A stretch of 7,202 bases of DNA, taken from positions 1-7,202 of the forward strand of contig JAACTI010000066.1 in NCBI GenBank assembly GCA_009993495.1, in the 5' to 3' direction. This stretch comes from Deltaproteobacteria bacterium (GTDB taxonomy: Bacteria; Desulfobacterota; Desulfuromonadia; Desulfuromonadales; Geopsychrobacteraceae). Positions 1 to 7,180 of the stretch are shown piece by piece (position 1 is the stretch's first letter; each line of letters begins with the position of its first letter). Under the pieces are notes generated by a model. It was not told the DNA's origin and did no database searches. It saw only the letters and a program-made list of their open reading frames with translations. A program made the translations under genes and the position numbers.

Positions 1-893
1 CTCCCCAGGTTGGCGGTGAAGGAAACGCTAACGCCGGGGACCGGGGCACCGCTGGTATCTACAACTTTCGCACGGACCGAGACCGGCGTGGTGCTGCCGA
101 CAACGACACTGGTGTTTCCGGTTGTTAGACTCAGATTGCCGATGGTGACGTTGGCGGCAACAGTCAGATCAATCCGATCGGTAATTGATCGATTAGAGTG
201 AAGGAAACAATCAAGTGCACCACTTGCCGCTACATTACCAGTCGTTAACTTTAGAGTACCGCGACCATTGGCGTCAGACGTAACCGTCGCTTGGTCTAAT
301 TGACCAAGGACCGAAGGGGACAGGCTAAAGTCGAGTTGTTCACCAGATACAGGCAGGTTATTGGCGTCAGTAAGATAAAATTCAAGGGCATATTCGTTGT
401 TATAGCCTGAGGTGATCTGCTCTCCTTCGCCGGGACTCACGTAAAAATTAACCTTAGTCGGTGCGCCACTCACAAAGTCAACAAAATTATCGGGGCTAGT
501 CACTCCATCAGAAATAACTGTAACAGTAGCTTTTCCAAGAATTGGTTCAGATGTGAGATTCGCAGATGCATATCCATCCACATTAGTTACTCCGGCAGCA
601 CTCTTGTCCCCGGAAAAACTACCAAGGTTAGTTTTAAAAATGACACTTTTGCCCGCCACTGGAGCACCAACAGTATCAATGACCCTGACCTTGACAATAG
701 CACTGGACGTACCATCAGCAACGAGTTTTGCTGAGCCTAGTGTGACTTCAAGTTGATCGACAATTCCCGTAGTCGTGACGTCGGAGGTCGTCCCCCCCGT
801 AGGAGTACCGTTGATAATAGCTCCATCCTGCGTGCCACAGCCACCTACAAACAAAAACAAAACCCCTGCCACTAAAAGAATAAATCGGCTCAC
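1..893 (-). CDS. Lipoprotein with tandem bacterial Ig-like (Big_1/invasin-type) domains, 3' end outside window
   Basis: The frame stays open for 297 codons from a GTG at 893 to the window edge, so the C-terminus is missing. The N-terminus MSRFILLVAG is followed by a hydrophobic stretch and a VGGC lipobox, with Cys19 as the probable lipidated residue. A Thr/Gly-rich linker (about 20-44) leads into Ig-like domains at about 46-141, 145-247 and 249 to the edge. Domains 1 and 3 share the Big_1 pattern VxDxxGAPVxGxSVxFxxNLG (residues 71-91 and 277-297). Such domains stack into rods in invasin/intimin-type adhesins, so a surface-exposed or adhesive role is inferred, not shown. The GTG start is preferred because AGGAAGGGAG lies 7 nt upstream and gives a compact signal peptide. 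An in-frame ATG at 923 with AAGGA 6 nt upstream would add ten residues and cannot be excluded. A run of seven G sits in codons 32-35. Confidence 0.88.
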   Translation of the reverse strand, partial: MSRFILLVAGVLFLFVGGCGTQDGAIINGTPTGGTTSDVTTTGIVDQLEVTLGSAKLVADGTSSAIVKVRVIDTVGAPVAGKSVIFKTNLGSFSGDKSAAGVTNVDGYASANLTSEPILGKATVTVISDGVTSPDNFVDFVSGAPTKVNFYVSPGEGEQITSGYNNEYALEFYLTDANNLPVSGEQLDFSLSPSVLGQLDQATVTSDANGRGTLKLTTGNVAASGALDCFLHSNRSITDRIDLTVAANVTIGNLSLTTGNTSVVVGSTTPVSVRAKVVDTSGAPVPGVSVSFTANLG

Positions 894-981
894 GATGCAA
901 CTCCCTTCCTGCTTAGTATTCATAACCTGTCCTTAGCAAACGAAGTATAAACCAACACCCAGCATCAATCAAAACAGCGCA

Positions 982-1010
982 ATCATACCAGATAATTTTT
1001 ATTTTGAAAG
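982..1010 (-). promoter_or_regulatory. Candidate sigma-70 promoter for the Ig-domain lipoprotein
   Basis: On the minus strand an extended -10 TGGTATGAT (982-990) is preceded, after a 17-nt spacer, by a weak -35 CTTTCA (1005-1010). Transcription would start near 975, leaving about 50 nt before the ATG at 923 or 80 nt before the GTG at 893. The surrounding 924-1080 stretch is AT-rich, so chance matches are likely; the TGn motif is the main support. Confidence 0.4.
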
Positions 1011-1020
1011 CAAAAACAAT

Positions 1021-1167
1021 GAGTTGCACAAACTCGGTGAAAAACTTAATAAAAATTCTTTTAAATCGAGGCTTCGTGTTAATTCCAGGGTAAGAACCAT
1101 TACAGCCCTGGCGTTCCTTGCACGCAAGAGTGTGTTTAAAAATCGGCCCCCCCCTTCCCTCCAGAGG
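1021..1167. other. Non-coding spacer between the two lipoprotein genes
   Basis: I see no gene here. It holds a C8 run (1147-1154), a CCAGGG/CCCTGG inverted repeat (1085-1090 and 1106-1111, 15-nt loop) and a short GAGTT/AACTC hairpin (1021-1025 and 1031-1035). On the minus strand the last is followed by ATTGTTTTT. Either hairpin could weakly end transcription from the propeller lipoprotein gene, but neither has both a long GC stem and a U-tract, so no firm terminator is called. Confidence 0.35.
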
Positions 1168-2256
1168 CTACTGAGACAAAAACGATGTGTCTAATCGCCA
1201 GACATTCCACCCCAGGCCCCGCGAAGATCTGAAATAAAGGTATTTACCATCCTGCGACCATTTAGGTAAATCATCACGGGATTCATTGGTTGTGACCTGC
1301 TGTGACAATCCGTCTTCGACCTTGAAGATATAGACATCACGTGTTTCCTGAATTTTGTCTGTGTAGGCAGGGTCATCTTTTGACAGGTTTTCCACTTCGG
1401 AAGTTTCCTTTACATAGGCAATATACTTCCCATCGAAAGAGATACTCGGGCTGAGACAGTTAGACTTGTCGTCCGCAATAATCTGGGTCATCATTGACCC
1501 GTCAATATTGCAGCTCCAGATCGTATCCAACCCCGTGCTTTCATCTTTCGCGGTAAAAATGATCTTTTCATTAGTGATCCACTGAGGTTCCTCACCCTGT
1601 TTCAACTGGGTGGGAAGTGAGCCGTTTTTCCCCATATACCAGACATAAGAAGAGTTTCCGTAAAGCTCGACCGACGAATAAAGAATCATCTCGCCATTGG
1701 GAGACTCTGACGGGTACGCGTAGGAAAACGCCGGTGACCCAATACGGGTAATTCCACCGTTACCGGTTGCCGAAGTTTTCCAGATATAGGAATCCTGATT
1801 CGATTGACCCAAACTTTTCTTCCCTTTATACGATACAAAGTAGACGTACCTGTTATCAGCCGAATAACTGGGTGAAGAATGGTCGTAATTCGTATTGGTC
1901 AGTCGCATTTTCCCAGTGCGATAAATCCATAAATCGGAACCGTTCTCGCTATCCTGATTATAAACACTGGCAAGAATCGAATAATCAGATCCTATGTCGT
2001 AATAACTGAAAAACTGGGCAAAGTTGGCGACCCGTTGCGGAGCCATGAGCGAATCTGAACCTTTATCAACCACACTTCTTTCGGCTTTTTCCTCGACAAT
2101 TGTTTTAACAATTTCTACCTGACCGGTTTTAGCATCTACCTTTTCTTCAACCTTCACCGTCTCCACAACGCCAAAACGCTCCGGCTCTTTGGGCGGGCTC
2201 GCACAAGCACTCAATAAAAACACACAACCAGACAACAACAGTACCACTCGACTCAT
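1168..2256 (-). CDS. Lipoprotein with TolB-like PD40 beta-propeller, 362 aa
   Basis: The start at 2256 is chosen because GGAGG lies 5 nt upstream and it opens a clean lipoprotein signal peptide: MSRVVLLLSG, hydrophobic core, LSAC lipobox with Cys18. A frame extension to 2385 exists but runs into the upstream OmpA remnant and would bury the signal peptide. Residues 19-75 are a charged Lys/Glu/Val-rich linker. Residues 80-362 carry five PD40/WD40-like motifs of the kind found in TolB: around 127-142, 174-194, 222-235, 268-282 and 328-344 (for example SPSISFDGKYIAYV and LPKWSQDGKYLYFR). The probable product is a lipid-anchored, probably periplasmic propeller acting as a binding scaffold; no enzymatic motif is visible. 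Classical TolB is soluble and about 430 aa with an extra N-terminal domain, so this is not tolB itself. Its neighbour upstream on the same strand is a broken OmpA-family gene ending 29 nt before this start. No clear own promoter was found. Confidence 0.85.
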   Translation of the reverse strand: MSRVVLLLSGCVFLLSACASPPKEPERFGVVETVKVEEKVDAKTGQVEIVKTIVEEKAERSVVDKGSDSLMAPQRVANFAQFFSYYDIGSDYSILASVYNQDSENGSDLWIYRTGKMRLTNTNYDHSSPSYSADNRYVYFVSYKGKKSLGQSNQDSYIWKTSATGNGGITRIGSPAFSYAYPSESPNGEMILYSSVELYGNSSYVWYMGKNGSLPTQLKQGEEPQWITNEKIIFTAKDESTGLDTIWSCNIDGSMMTQIIADDKSNCLSPSISFDGKYIAYVKETSEVENLSKDDPAYTDKIQETRDVYIFKVEDGLSQQVTTNESRDDLPKWSQDGKYLYFRSSRGLGWNVWRLDTSFLSQ

Positions 2257-2285
2257 AGCATCCTCCATTAATAGATATAAGCTCA

Positions 2286-3036
2286 TCAAAAACAGGCGTG
2301 AAACAACAGAATCACAGCCCCGCTTCGAAAAATTCCCAACGACCTGTGGGCACCACAGATCACTTCTACCCGTCGATTCACCCATCGGCCATCAGGATTA
2401 CGGCTATCTGCAACCGGAATAGTTTCACCAAAGCCACGCGCGGTCATACACTGGAGCGAAATGCCAAATTTTTCATTCAGCCTTGTTGTCACGGCACGCG
2501 CACGACGCAGGGAAAGATTCTGATTATAATCCGCTGAACCAAAACTGTCGGTGTGACCGTCGATATAAACGAGATTTCCCGGATAATCCTTTATGCACTG
2601 AGCGGCTTTGGCAATTTCTGAATCATACCGAGATTCAACAATATCGCTGTCATAGGCAAAATCAATGTGCAATGTCAGTTTTGTCTGGCAACCATCAGCA
2701 TCCACCGATGCTCCGATGACGGTATCCTTACAACGATCCCGATAGTCGAAAACGCCATCGTGGTCAGAATCAGCGGGGTAACCCCCAGCGTTAACCGGAA
2801 CCCTCACCGGGGTATTCGGACATCGATCAACAGCATCAGCCACTTTGTCGCCATCGGTATCAGCAGGCAAAGCTTCGACTTTCTGCGGAACCGCAGTAAT
2901 CTGTGCTGCAACAACCGGAGCCACGACCACAGGTCAAACCAAACTGCTAGGCAGGGCTGGCAGAGAATAGCAAGTTATTCCCCGCATCAGTAAAATTACG
3001 AAGATAACGAACATCCGCCCGGAGAGCAATTTTTTT
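2286..3036 (-). pseudogene. Decayed OmpA-family outer-membrane protein gene, 3' part only
   Basis: The longest open piece (GTG 2930 to TGA 2286) encodes two thrombospondin-type-3-like calcium repeats (DTDGDKVADAVDRCPNTP and DSDHDGVFDYRDRC) and then an OmpA C-terminal domain. The peptidoglycan-binding signature is intact (DGHTDSFGSADYNQNLSLRRAR, then NRRVEVI). This piece has no signal peptide and no ribosome site, and an in-frame TGA lies two codons upstream (2936-2934). In another frame just upstream, 3030-2926 reads IALRADVRYLRNFTDAGNNL, then LFSASPA, TAG (2949-2947) and QFGLTCG, which fits the last strands of an OmpA-type barrel. So there is a nonsense codon, then a one-base frame change near 2930, and a probable slip in the A9 run at 3038-3030. 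The signal peptide and most of the barrel are absent: the comEA terminator begins only about 35 nt upstream. The last 20 or so residues (GAHRSLG to HACF) look like a non-homologous tail. Non-functional is the best reading; sequencing error cannot explain the missing barrel. Confidence 0.75.
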
Positions 3037-3070
3037 TTAACTCCATCTACCCACAGATTCTGCGGAAGAG

Positions 3071-3111
3071 GCAAAAAAGGAACTGGCAGGGGAAACTTCT
3101 CCCCTGCCAGT
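3071..3111 (-). terminator. Intrinsic terminator of the comEA-like gene
   Basis: A perfect 12-bp stem (3082-3093 pairing with 3100-3111; core ACTGGCAGGGG/CCCCTGCCAGT) with a 6-nt loop is followed on the minus strand by TTCCTTTTTT. There is no U-tract on the plus side, so it acts on leftward transcription. It lies 25 nt after the comEA-like stop and cuts the OmpA remnant off from that transcript. Confidence 0.9.
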
Positions 3112-3135
3112 GACGATAGCGGGCAAAAAAAACAG

Positions 3136-3429
3136 TTATTTTGTTTTTTTCTCGCCTATGGTGATCTGATCGGAAATCTTGGCGAATGTTTTTTCGCCGA
3201 CACCTTTAACCTTTGTCAGCTCGGTAATCGCCTTGAAGGGCCCATTGGCCTCACGATAGGCAATGATACCAGCCGCAGTTTTTTCGCCAATCCCCTTAAG
3301 GGTGACAAGTTCGGCGACTTCGGCAGTATTGATATTGATTTTGGCTGCTTCGGCACAGGCCAGCTGCGCCGCAAACATGAAGGTCAGCAACAAACAAAAA
3401 CACACGAGTTTCCGAGATAAAACTTGCAT
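3136..3429 (-). CDS. Secreted ComEA-like helix-hairpin-helix DNA-binding protein, 97 aa
   Basis: Residues 1-26 form a Sec signal peptide (MQVLSRK, then a hydrophobic core, probable cut after ACA). The mature part begins with the ININTA motif typical of ComEA-type proteins (residues 31-36), followed by two helix-hairpin-helix motifs: LKGIGEKTAAGIIAYRE (about 44-60) and VKGVGEKTFAKI (about 74-85). Their glycine hairpins (GIG 46-48, GVG 76-78) contact the DNA backbone in this family. ComEA binds double-stranded DNA in the periplasm during natural uptake. Many Gram-negative bacteria have such short forms without the SLBB domain of the Bacillus protein, often with no demonstrated competence role. 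The ATG at 3429 is used because AGGAGG lies 6 nt upstream; a TTG one codon earlier would be only 3 nt from it. The gene is monocistronic, with its own terminator downstream. No other competence gene is in the window. Confidence 0.9.
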   Translation of the reverse strand: MQVLSRKLVCFCLLLTFMFAAQLACAEAAKININTAEVAELVTLKGIGEKTAAGIIAYREANGPFKAITELTKVKGVGEKTFAKISDQITIGEKKTK

Positions 3430-3471
3430 CAAATGCCTCCTTTGGAATTCGTTCCGCTATGGGGTTTACGG

Positions 3472-3533
3472 TTTTTCACGCACCGCTATCGTCCATTCCC
3501 CTCCTCCGATGTCCACCGGAAGAGCGTGAAAAA
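3472..3533. repeat. Perfect 10-bp inverted repeat in the comEA-like leader
   Basis: TTTTTCACGC (3472-3481) and GCGTGAAAAA (3524-3533) are exact inverted copies 42 nt apart, with centres 52 bp apart. A competing small hairpin on the minus strand, CGGT/ACCG (3482-3485 and 3469-3472) within GGGG/CCCC, would place the proximal arm in its loop. The region also repeats CCGCTAT directly (3454-3460, 3483-3489). It may be an operator pair or a leader RNA with two alternative folds. I do not recognise a known riboswitch consensus. Confidence 0.55.
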
Positions 3534-3560
3534 GCTAGCACAGCTTAAAATCGCTGTGAA
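3532..3560 (-). promoter_or_regulatory. Candidate promoter of the comEA-like gene
   Basis: On the minus strand a -35 TTCACA (3555-3560, one mismatch to TTGACA) is separated by 17 nt from an extended -10 TGCTAGCTT (hexamer at 3532-3537). The predicted start near 3525 leaves a leader of about 95 nt. The -10 lies inside the upstream arm of the inverted repeat at 3472-3533. Confidence 0.4.
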
Positions 3561-3639
3561 GATATATTTTTTGATAAACCACAAATACCCGATGAGCACT
3601 TATCTTCCGCTGCTGGCATCTCCTCAGTCGGCAGCCTGA

Positions 3640-3737
3640 AAGTTGAGTAAAAGCGAGGCTTTTCGCCCCGCTGAGATTAAGAGGGGAAGAGCGAGGCCTG
3701 AAGTCACGGGGTCGCCAATGGAAGATTGCTTTTTCAT
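3640..3737. other. Hairpin-rich non-coding segment
   Basis: This part of the 413-base gap between the comEA-like gene and usp has no credible gene. It holds an 8-bp GC-rich hairpin, AGCGAGGC/GCCCCGCT, at 3652-3672 (one G-U pair when read on the minus strand, GAAAA loop), followed there by TTTT. AGCGAGGC recurs directly at 3690-3697. On the plus strand it ends with a weak GCCAAT/ATTGC hairpin and CTTTTTC (3713-3735). A small RNA is possible on either strand, but nothing identifies one. Confidence 0.35.
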
Positions 3738-3758
3738 CAGCTAAAAATATGCTGAAAT

Positions 3759-3789
3759 TTTGGTAAAAAACCGGCAAAATTTTACCAAA
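3759..3789. promoter_or_regulatory. Dyad operator candidate upstream of usp
   Basis: TTTGGTAAAA (3759-3768) and TTTTACCAAA (3780-3789) form a perfect 10-bp inverted repeat with an 11-nt spacer. The arm centres are 21 bp apart, two helical turns, as expected for a dimeric regulator on one face of DNA. It lies over the -35 region and ends just before the -10 of the usp promoter, so a bound repressor would block polymerase. The regulator is not identifiable. Confidence 0.55.
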
Positions 3790-3790
3790 C

Positions 3791-3799
3791 TGCTATAGT
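3791..3799 (+). promoter_or_regulatory. Extended -10 promoter of usp
   Basis: TGCTATAGT carries a TGn extension and a -10 hexamer TATAGT (3794-3799). At 17-nt spacing the -35 would be CCGGCA (3771-3776), a poor match, so the promoter may depend on the extended -10 or on an activator. A GG-N10-GC pattern (3762-3775) superficially resembles a sigma-54 site, but the rest of that consensus is poor. The leader would be about 38 nt. Confidence 0.5.
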
Positions 3800-3842
3800 T
3801 AGTTCCGTCACCTTTGCCCACAGAACACTATGGAGGACAATT

Positions 3843-4334
3843 ATGCTGCCAACCTATCAAGGAATTCTCGTTGCGACTGACCTCAGCCCCCACGCCTCGC
3901 TGGTTTTTCGTCACGCGGTCATGCTGGCGCGTTTCCACAAGGCACCCATTTATCTGGTGCATGTGGTGCAGAAACTTGACAACTCGGCCCGTACTTATGT
4001 CGCAACTGTGCTCGGCGAAGAAAGCCTTAATCGGCTTGAAGAAGATCATCAAAAAGAAGCCCTGCAAACCATTCGCCAGAAGATTGTCGACCTGGCCCAG
4101 GCAGAGTTAGCCGGATTTCCCGAAGATCAGGCAAGGTTCAGCGAAGTCGAGGTACGCATCGGCAATCCCGTCGAACAGATTCTAGCCGCCGTCAAACAAC
4201 ATCAGGCGGATGTGATTGTTATGGGAACCCACAGCAAGGGCAGGATTGAGCACAGCTTTCTGGGCAGCGTCGCCGAAAAGATTATTGCCCGAGCCGTTTG
4301 CCCGACCTTTGTCGTGCCCTTACCCAAAGACTGA
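3843..4334 (+). CDS. Universal stress protein (UspA family), 163 aa
   Basis: A single-domain Usp with a Rossmann-like nucleotide-binding fold, cytoplasmic, probably a homodimer. The N-terminal strand ILVATDLSPHA (8-18) carries Asp13, which contacts the adenine/ribose in ATP-binding members. Strand LVHVV (38-42) follows, then a helical region (about 56-92), the VRIGNPVEQIL segment (104-114) and the C-terminal block VIVMGTHSKG to FLGSVAEKIIARAVCPTFVV (124-158). The nucleotide motif G-x2-G-x9-G-S/T appears as G128-T-H-S131-x9-G141-S142, so the second glycine is serine, which may alter ATP binding. GGAGG sits 6 nt before the ATG. The length is slightly above the usual 140-160 because of the 45-100 insertion between the early strands. 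The gene has its own promoter with an overlapping dyad and appears monocistronic. Family assignment is certain; the stress it answers is unknown. Confidence 0.95.
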   Translation: MLPTYQGILVATDLSPHASLVFRHAVMLARFHKAPIYLVHVVQKLDNSARTYVATVLGEESLNRLEEDHQKEALQTIRQKIVDLAQAELAGFPEDQARFSEVEVRIGNPVEQILAAVKQHQADVIVMGTHSKGRIEHSFLGSVAEKIIARAVCPTFVVPLPKD

Positions 4335-4346
4335 TGGCTCAGGCAG

Positions 4347-4409
4347 AACCACAGATGGACACAGATGAACATGGATAAAATCTGTAGAAATCTGCGTTCA
4401 TTTATAGTT
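4347..4409. repeat. CCACAGAT-family palindromic repeat, left copy
   Basis: AACCACAGATGGACACAGAT (4347-4366) pairs imperfectly with 4390-4409 (15 of 20 positions, plus two G-U pairs in RNA), forming a hairpin with a 23-nt loop just after usp. I recall motifs of this type as dispersed intergenic repeats in many bacteria; copy number here is unknown. It may slow 3' decay or terminate the usp message, but there is no proper U-tract. Confidence 0.6.
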
Positions 4410-4466
4410 CAAAATATTCGTATCTATTCAGATTTTTTTCTGTTCGGGTTCCTTTACAATCAAAAT

Positions 4467-4579
4467 GCTTCTCGCGCCAGCCGCAAAGAAGGACTAAAAA
4501 CGGGGAGAAAGCAAAATATTGGTCTCAATTCAAGCCATAAGACCTTGGGGTTTTCTCTGTGGCTCTGCACGAGACGAGC
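4467..4579. repeat. Inner inverted repeat pair between usp and pgi
   Basis: The left arm 4467-4490 (TCTCGCGCCAGCCGCAAAGAA) and the reverse complement of 4553-4579 (TCTCGTGCAGAGCCACAGAGAA) align at about 17 of 22 positions with one gap. The sequence resembles the TCTCGCGCAGAGCC-type dispersed intergenic repeat. The 62 nt between the arms hold no gene, only a weak GGTCT/AGACC hairpin (4521-4544). Confidence 0.5.
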
Positions 4580-4629
4580 ATTTCAACTGTTTAGCAAAAG
4601 TGTCTGGTCTGGCTGAGCTGTTACGCTTT

Positions 4630-4638
4630 TGTTATAAA
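4630..4638 (+). promoter_or_regulatory. Candidate extended -10 promoter of pgi
   Basis: TGTTATAAA has the TGn extension and a -10 TATAAA (4633-4638). The -35 at 17-nt spacing (4610-4615, TGGCTG) is weak. Transcription would start near 4645, inside the right repeat arm, giving a leader of about 68 nt. It is the best match in the 378-base gap 4335-4712. Confidence 0.4.
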
Positions 4639-4639
4639 A

Positions 4640-4659
4640 ATCTGTGTTTATCTGTGGTT
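4640..4659. repeat. CCACAGAT-family repeat, right half-copy (inverted)
   Basis: ATCTGTGTTTATCTGTGGTT is the inverted partner of 4347-4366 with 18 of 20 identical positions. Both differences are G-U pairs when the plus strand is RNA, so the two arms could form an unbroken 20-bp helix. With 4347 it brackets a 313-bp block. No target-site duplication is visible outside the arms and no transposase lies inside. Confidence 0.6.
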
Positions 4660-4712
4660 ACGCCTTGTTTTGTGGAGCACCAATAACGGATTGTTCAAAC
4701 CAGGAGATTTTC

Positions 4713-6352
<1,640 letters not shown>

Positions 6353-6356
<4 letters not shown>

Positions 6357-7180
6357 ACCTTCAGTTTGATTCCCGAACTTGTCAGTTCGATGCGCTGCTC
6401 CTTGTAGAGCGTCCCCGCTGCGCGTTTGAACTGTTTTTTGCTCAAACCCAGCAGCCGCCGAATCTCTTCGGGCGAGCTCTTGTCGTGCAGGGGCAGATAA
6501 CCGCTGCTCTCAAGAGCTTGCAGCAGCTTCTGCCGCCCCAGATCAATTCCGGCGCGGCCCCCCGGATTGAGACTGAGATCAACCTTGCCATCCTCACGCA
6601 GGCGGGCGACATAACCAGTTAGCTGCTGCCCCGGCTGGGCGTGGGCTAATTCGCCAGCGTAAACCAGGCCTTCGTGGCGGCCATTGATAATCATTTTGAT
6701 TCCCAGTTCGGTCGAGCGCCACACCATCAACGCAACCGGCTGGCCAACCTTTAACCCGCGGGGCGCTTCGAGAAAGTCATCAATCCGGCAGGAACCACAC
6801 AACTGGCCCTCAGCGTCGAGTTCCACCCGCACCAGCGATCGTTCGCCTGCTCGGGGGCGAAAGGGAATTTCATCGTAGGCAACGGGCAGTTCATAACCGC
6901 GCCCCAGATCAAAAAGGATTCCCTGGGGCAGAATTTTTTTAACCCGCAGGGCCGCAAATTCACCAACCTGTGCCAAGGGAAGGCGCAGACTGGCGCGCAA
7001 GTCTTTTCCCGGCCGGCCCAGGATAAAGACGTTCAGGCTGGCATGCGGGACTACGAGTTCATTGAGCTCGCTGGCCGGCAAAAATGCCGGGCCAAGGGAG
7101 GTCTCAAACCAGGCACCACGCTGGTCAATGTGGGTAACAATCAGTTGGTTGAGCTTGCCGGAAAACACTTCATTTTGCAT
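6353..7180 (-). CDS. cvfB: CvfB-like S1-domain RNA-binding protein, 275 aa
   Basis: The arrangement matches the CvfB/YitL family: three S1-like OB folds (about 4-65, 70-135, 142-205) and a C-terminal winged helix (about 213-275). The family hallmark is the third S1 segment MVWRSTELGIKMIINGRHEG (152-171), comparable to the R-x-T-x-LGxKVIVNxKHxGLLY pattern of characterised members. The tail LLGLSKKQFKRAAGTLYKEQ (244-261) is the winged-helix recognition part. CvfB binds RNA and in Staphylococcus aureus affects virulence-gene expression; in Gram-negatives its role is largely undefined, so a post-transcriptional role is inferred. The ATG at 7180 has AAAGGA about 7 nt upstream (7188-7193); the promoter lies outside the window. 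The gene is convergent with pgi, and their stop codons share TTAA. Gene symbol by family resemblance only. Confidence 0.9.

Noticed and set aside
2257..2385. N-terminal extension of the propeller lipoprotein (43 extra codons)
   Set aside because: It overlaps the OmpA remnant frame, places the lipoprotein signal peptide internally and lacks a good ribosome site, whereas ATG 2256 has GGAGG at proper spacing.
2934..3014. 26-codon frame on the minus strand beginning MFVIFVILLM, which looks like a signal peptide
   Set aside because: It ends at TGA (2936-2934) just before the OmpA frame, and the same bases in another frame read as OmpA barrel sequence; the hydrophobicity is a by-product.
3762..3775. 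Sigma-54 promoter before usp (GG-N10-GC)
   Set aside because: Only the four invariant bases and a few others fit; the overlapping dyad and the extended -10 explain the region better.
3535..3777. 80-codon minus-strand open frame between comEA-like gene and usp
   Set aside because: It spans hairpins, promoter elements and the usp dyad, has no ribosome site and shows no family resemblance.
4365..4616. 83-codon plus-strand open frame between usp and pgi
   Set aside because: It starts inside the repeat and runs through both repeat motifs. There is no ribosome site and no recognisable domain.
4347..4659. CRISPR array or insertion sequence
   Set aside because: The repeats are inverted and few, not regularly spaced direct repeats, and there is no transposase or target-site duplication.
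4644..4712. 23-codon extension of pgi
   Set aside because: It lies in the repeat arm and leader. The ATG at 4713 has AGGAG at the right distance and yields the usual family length.
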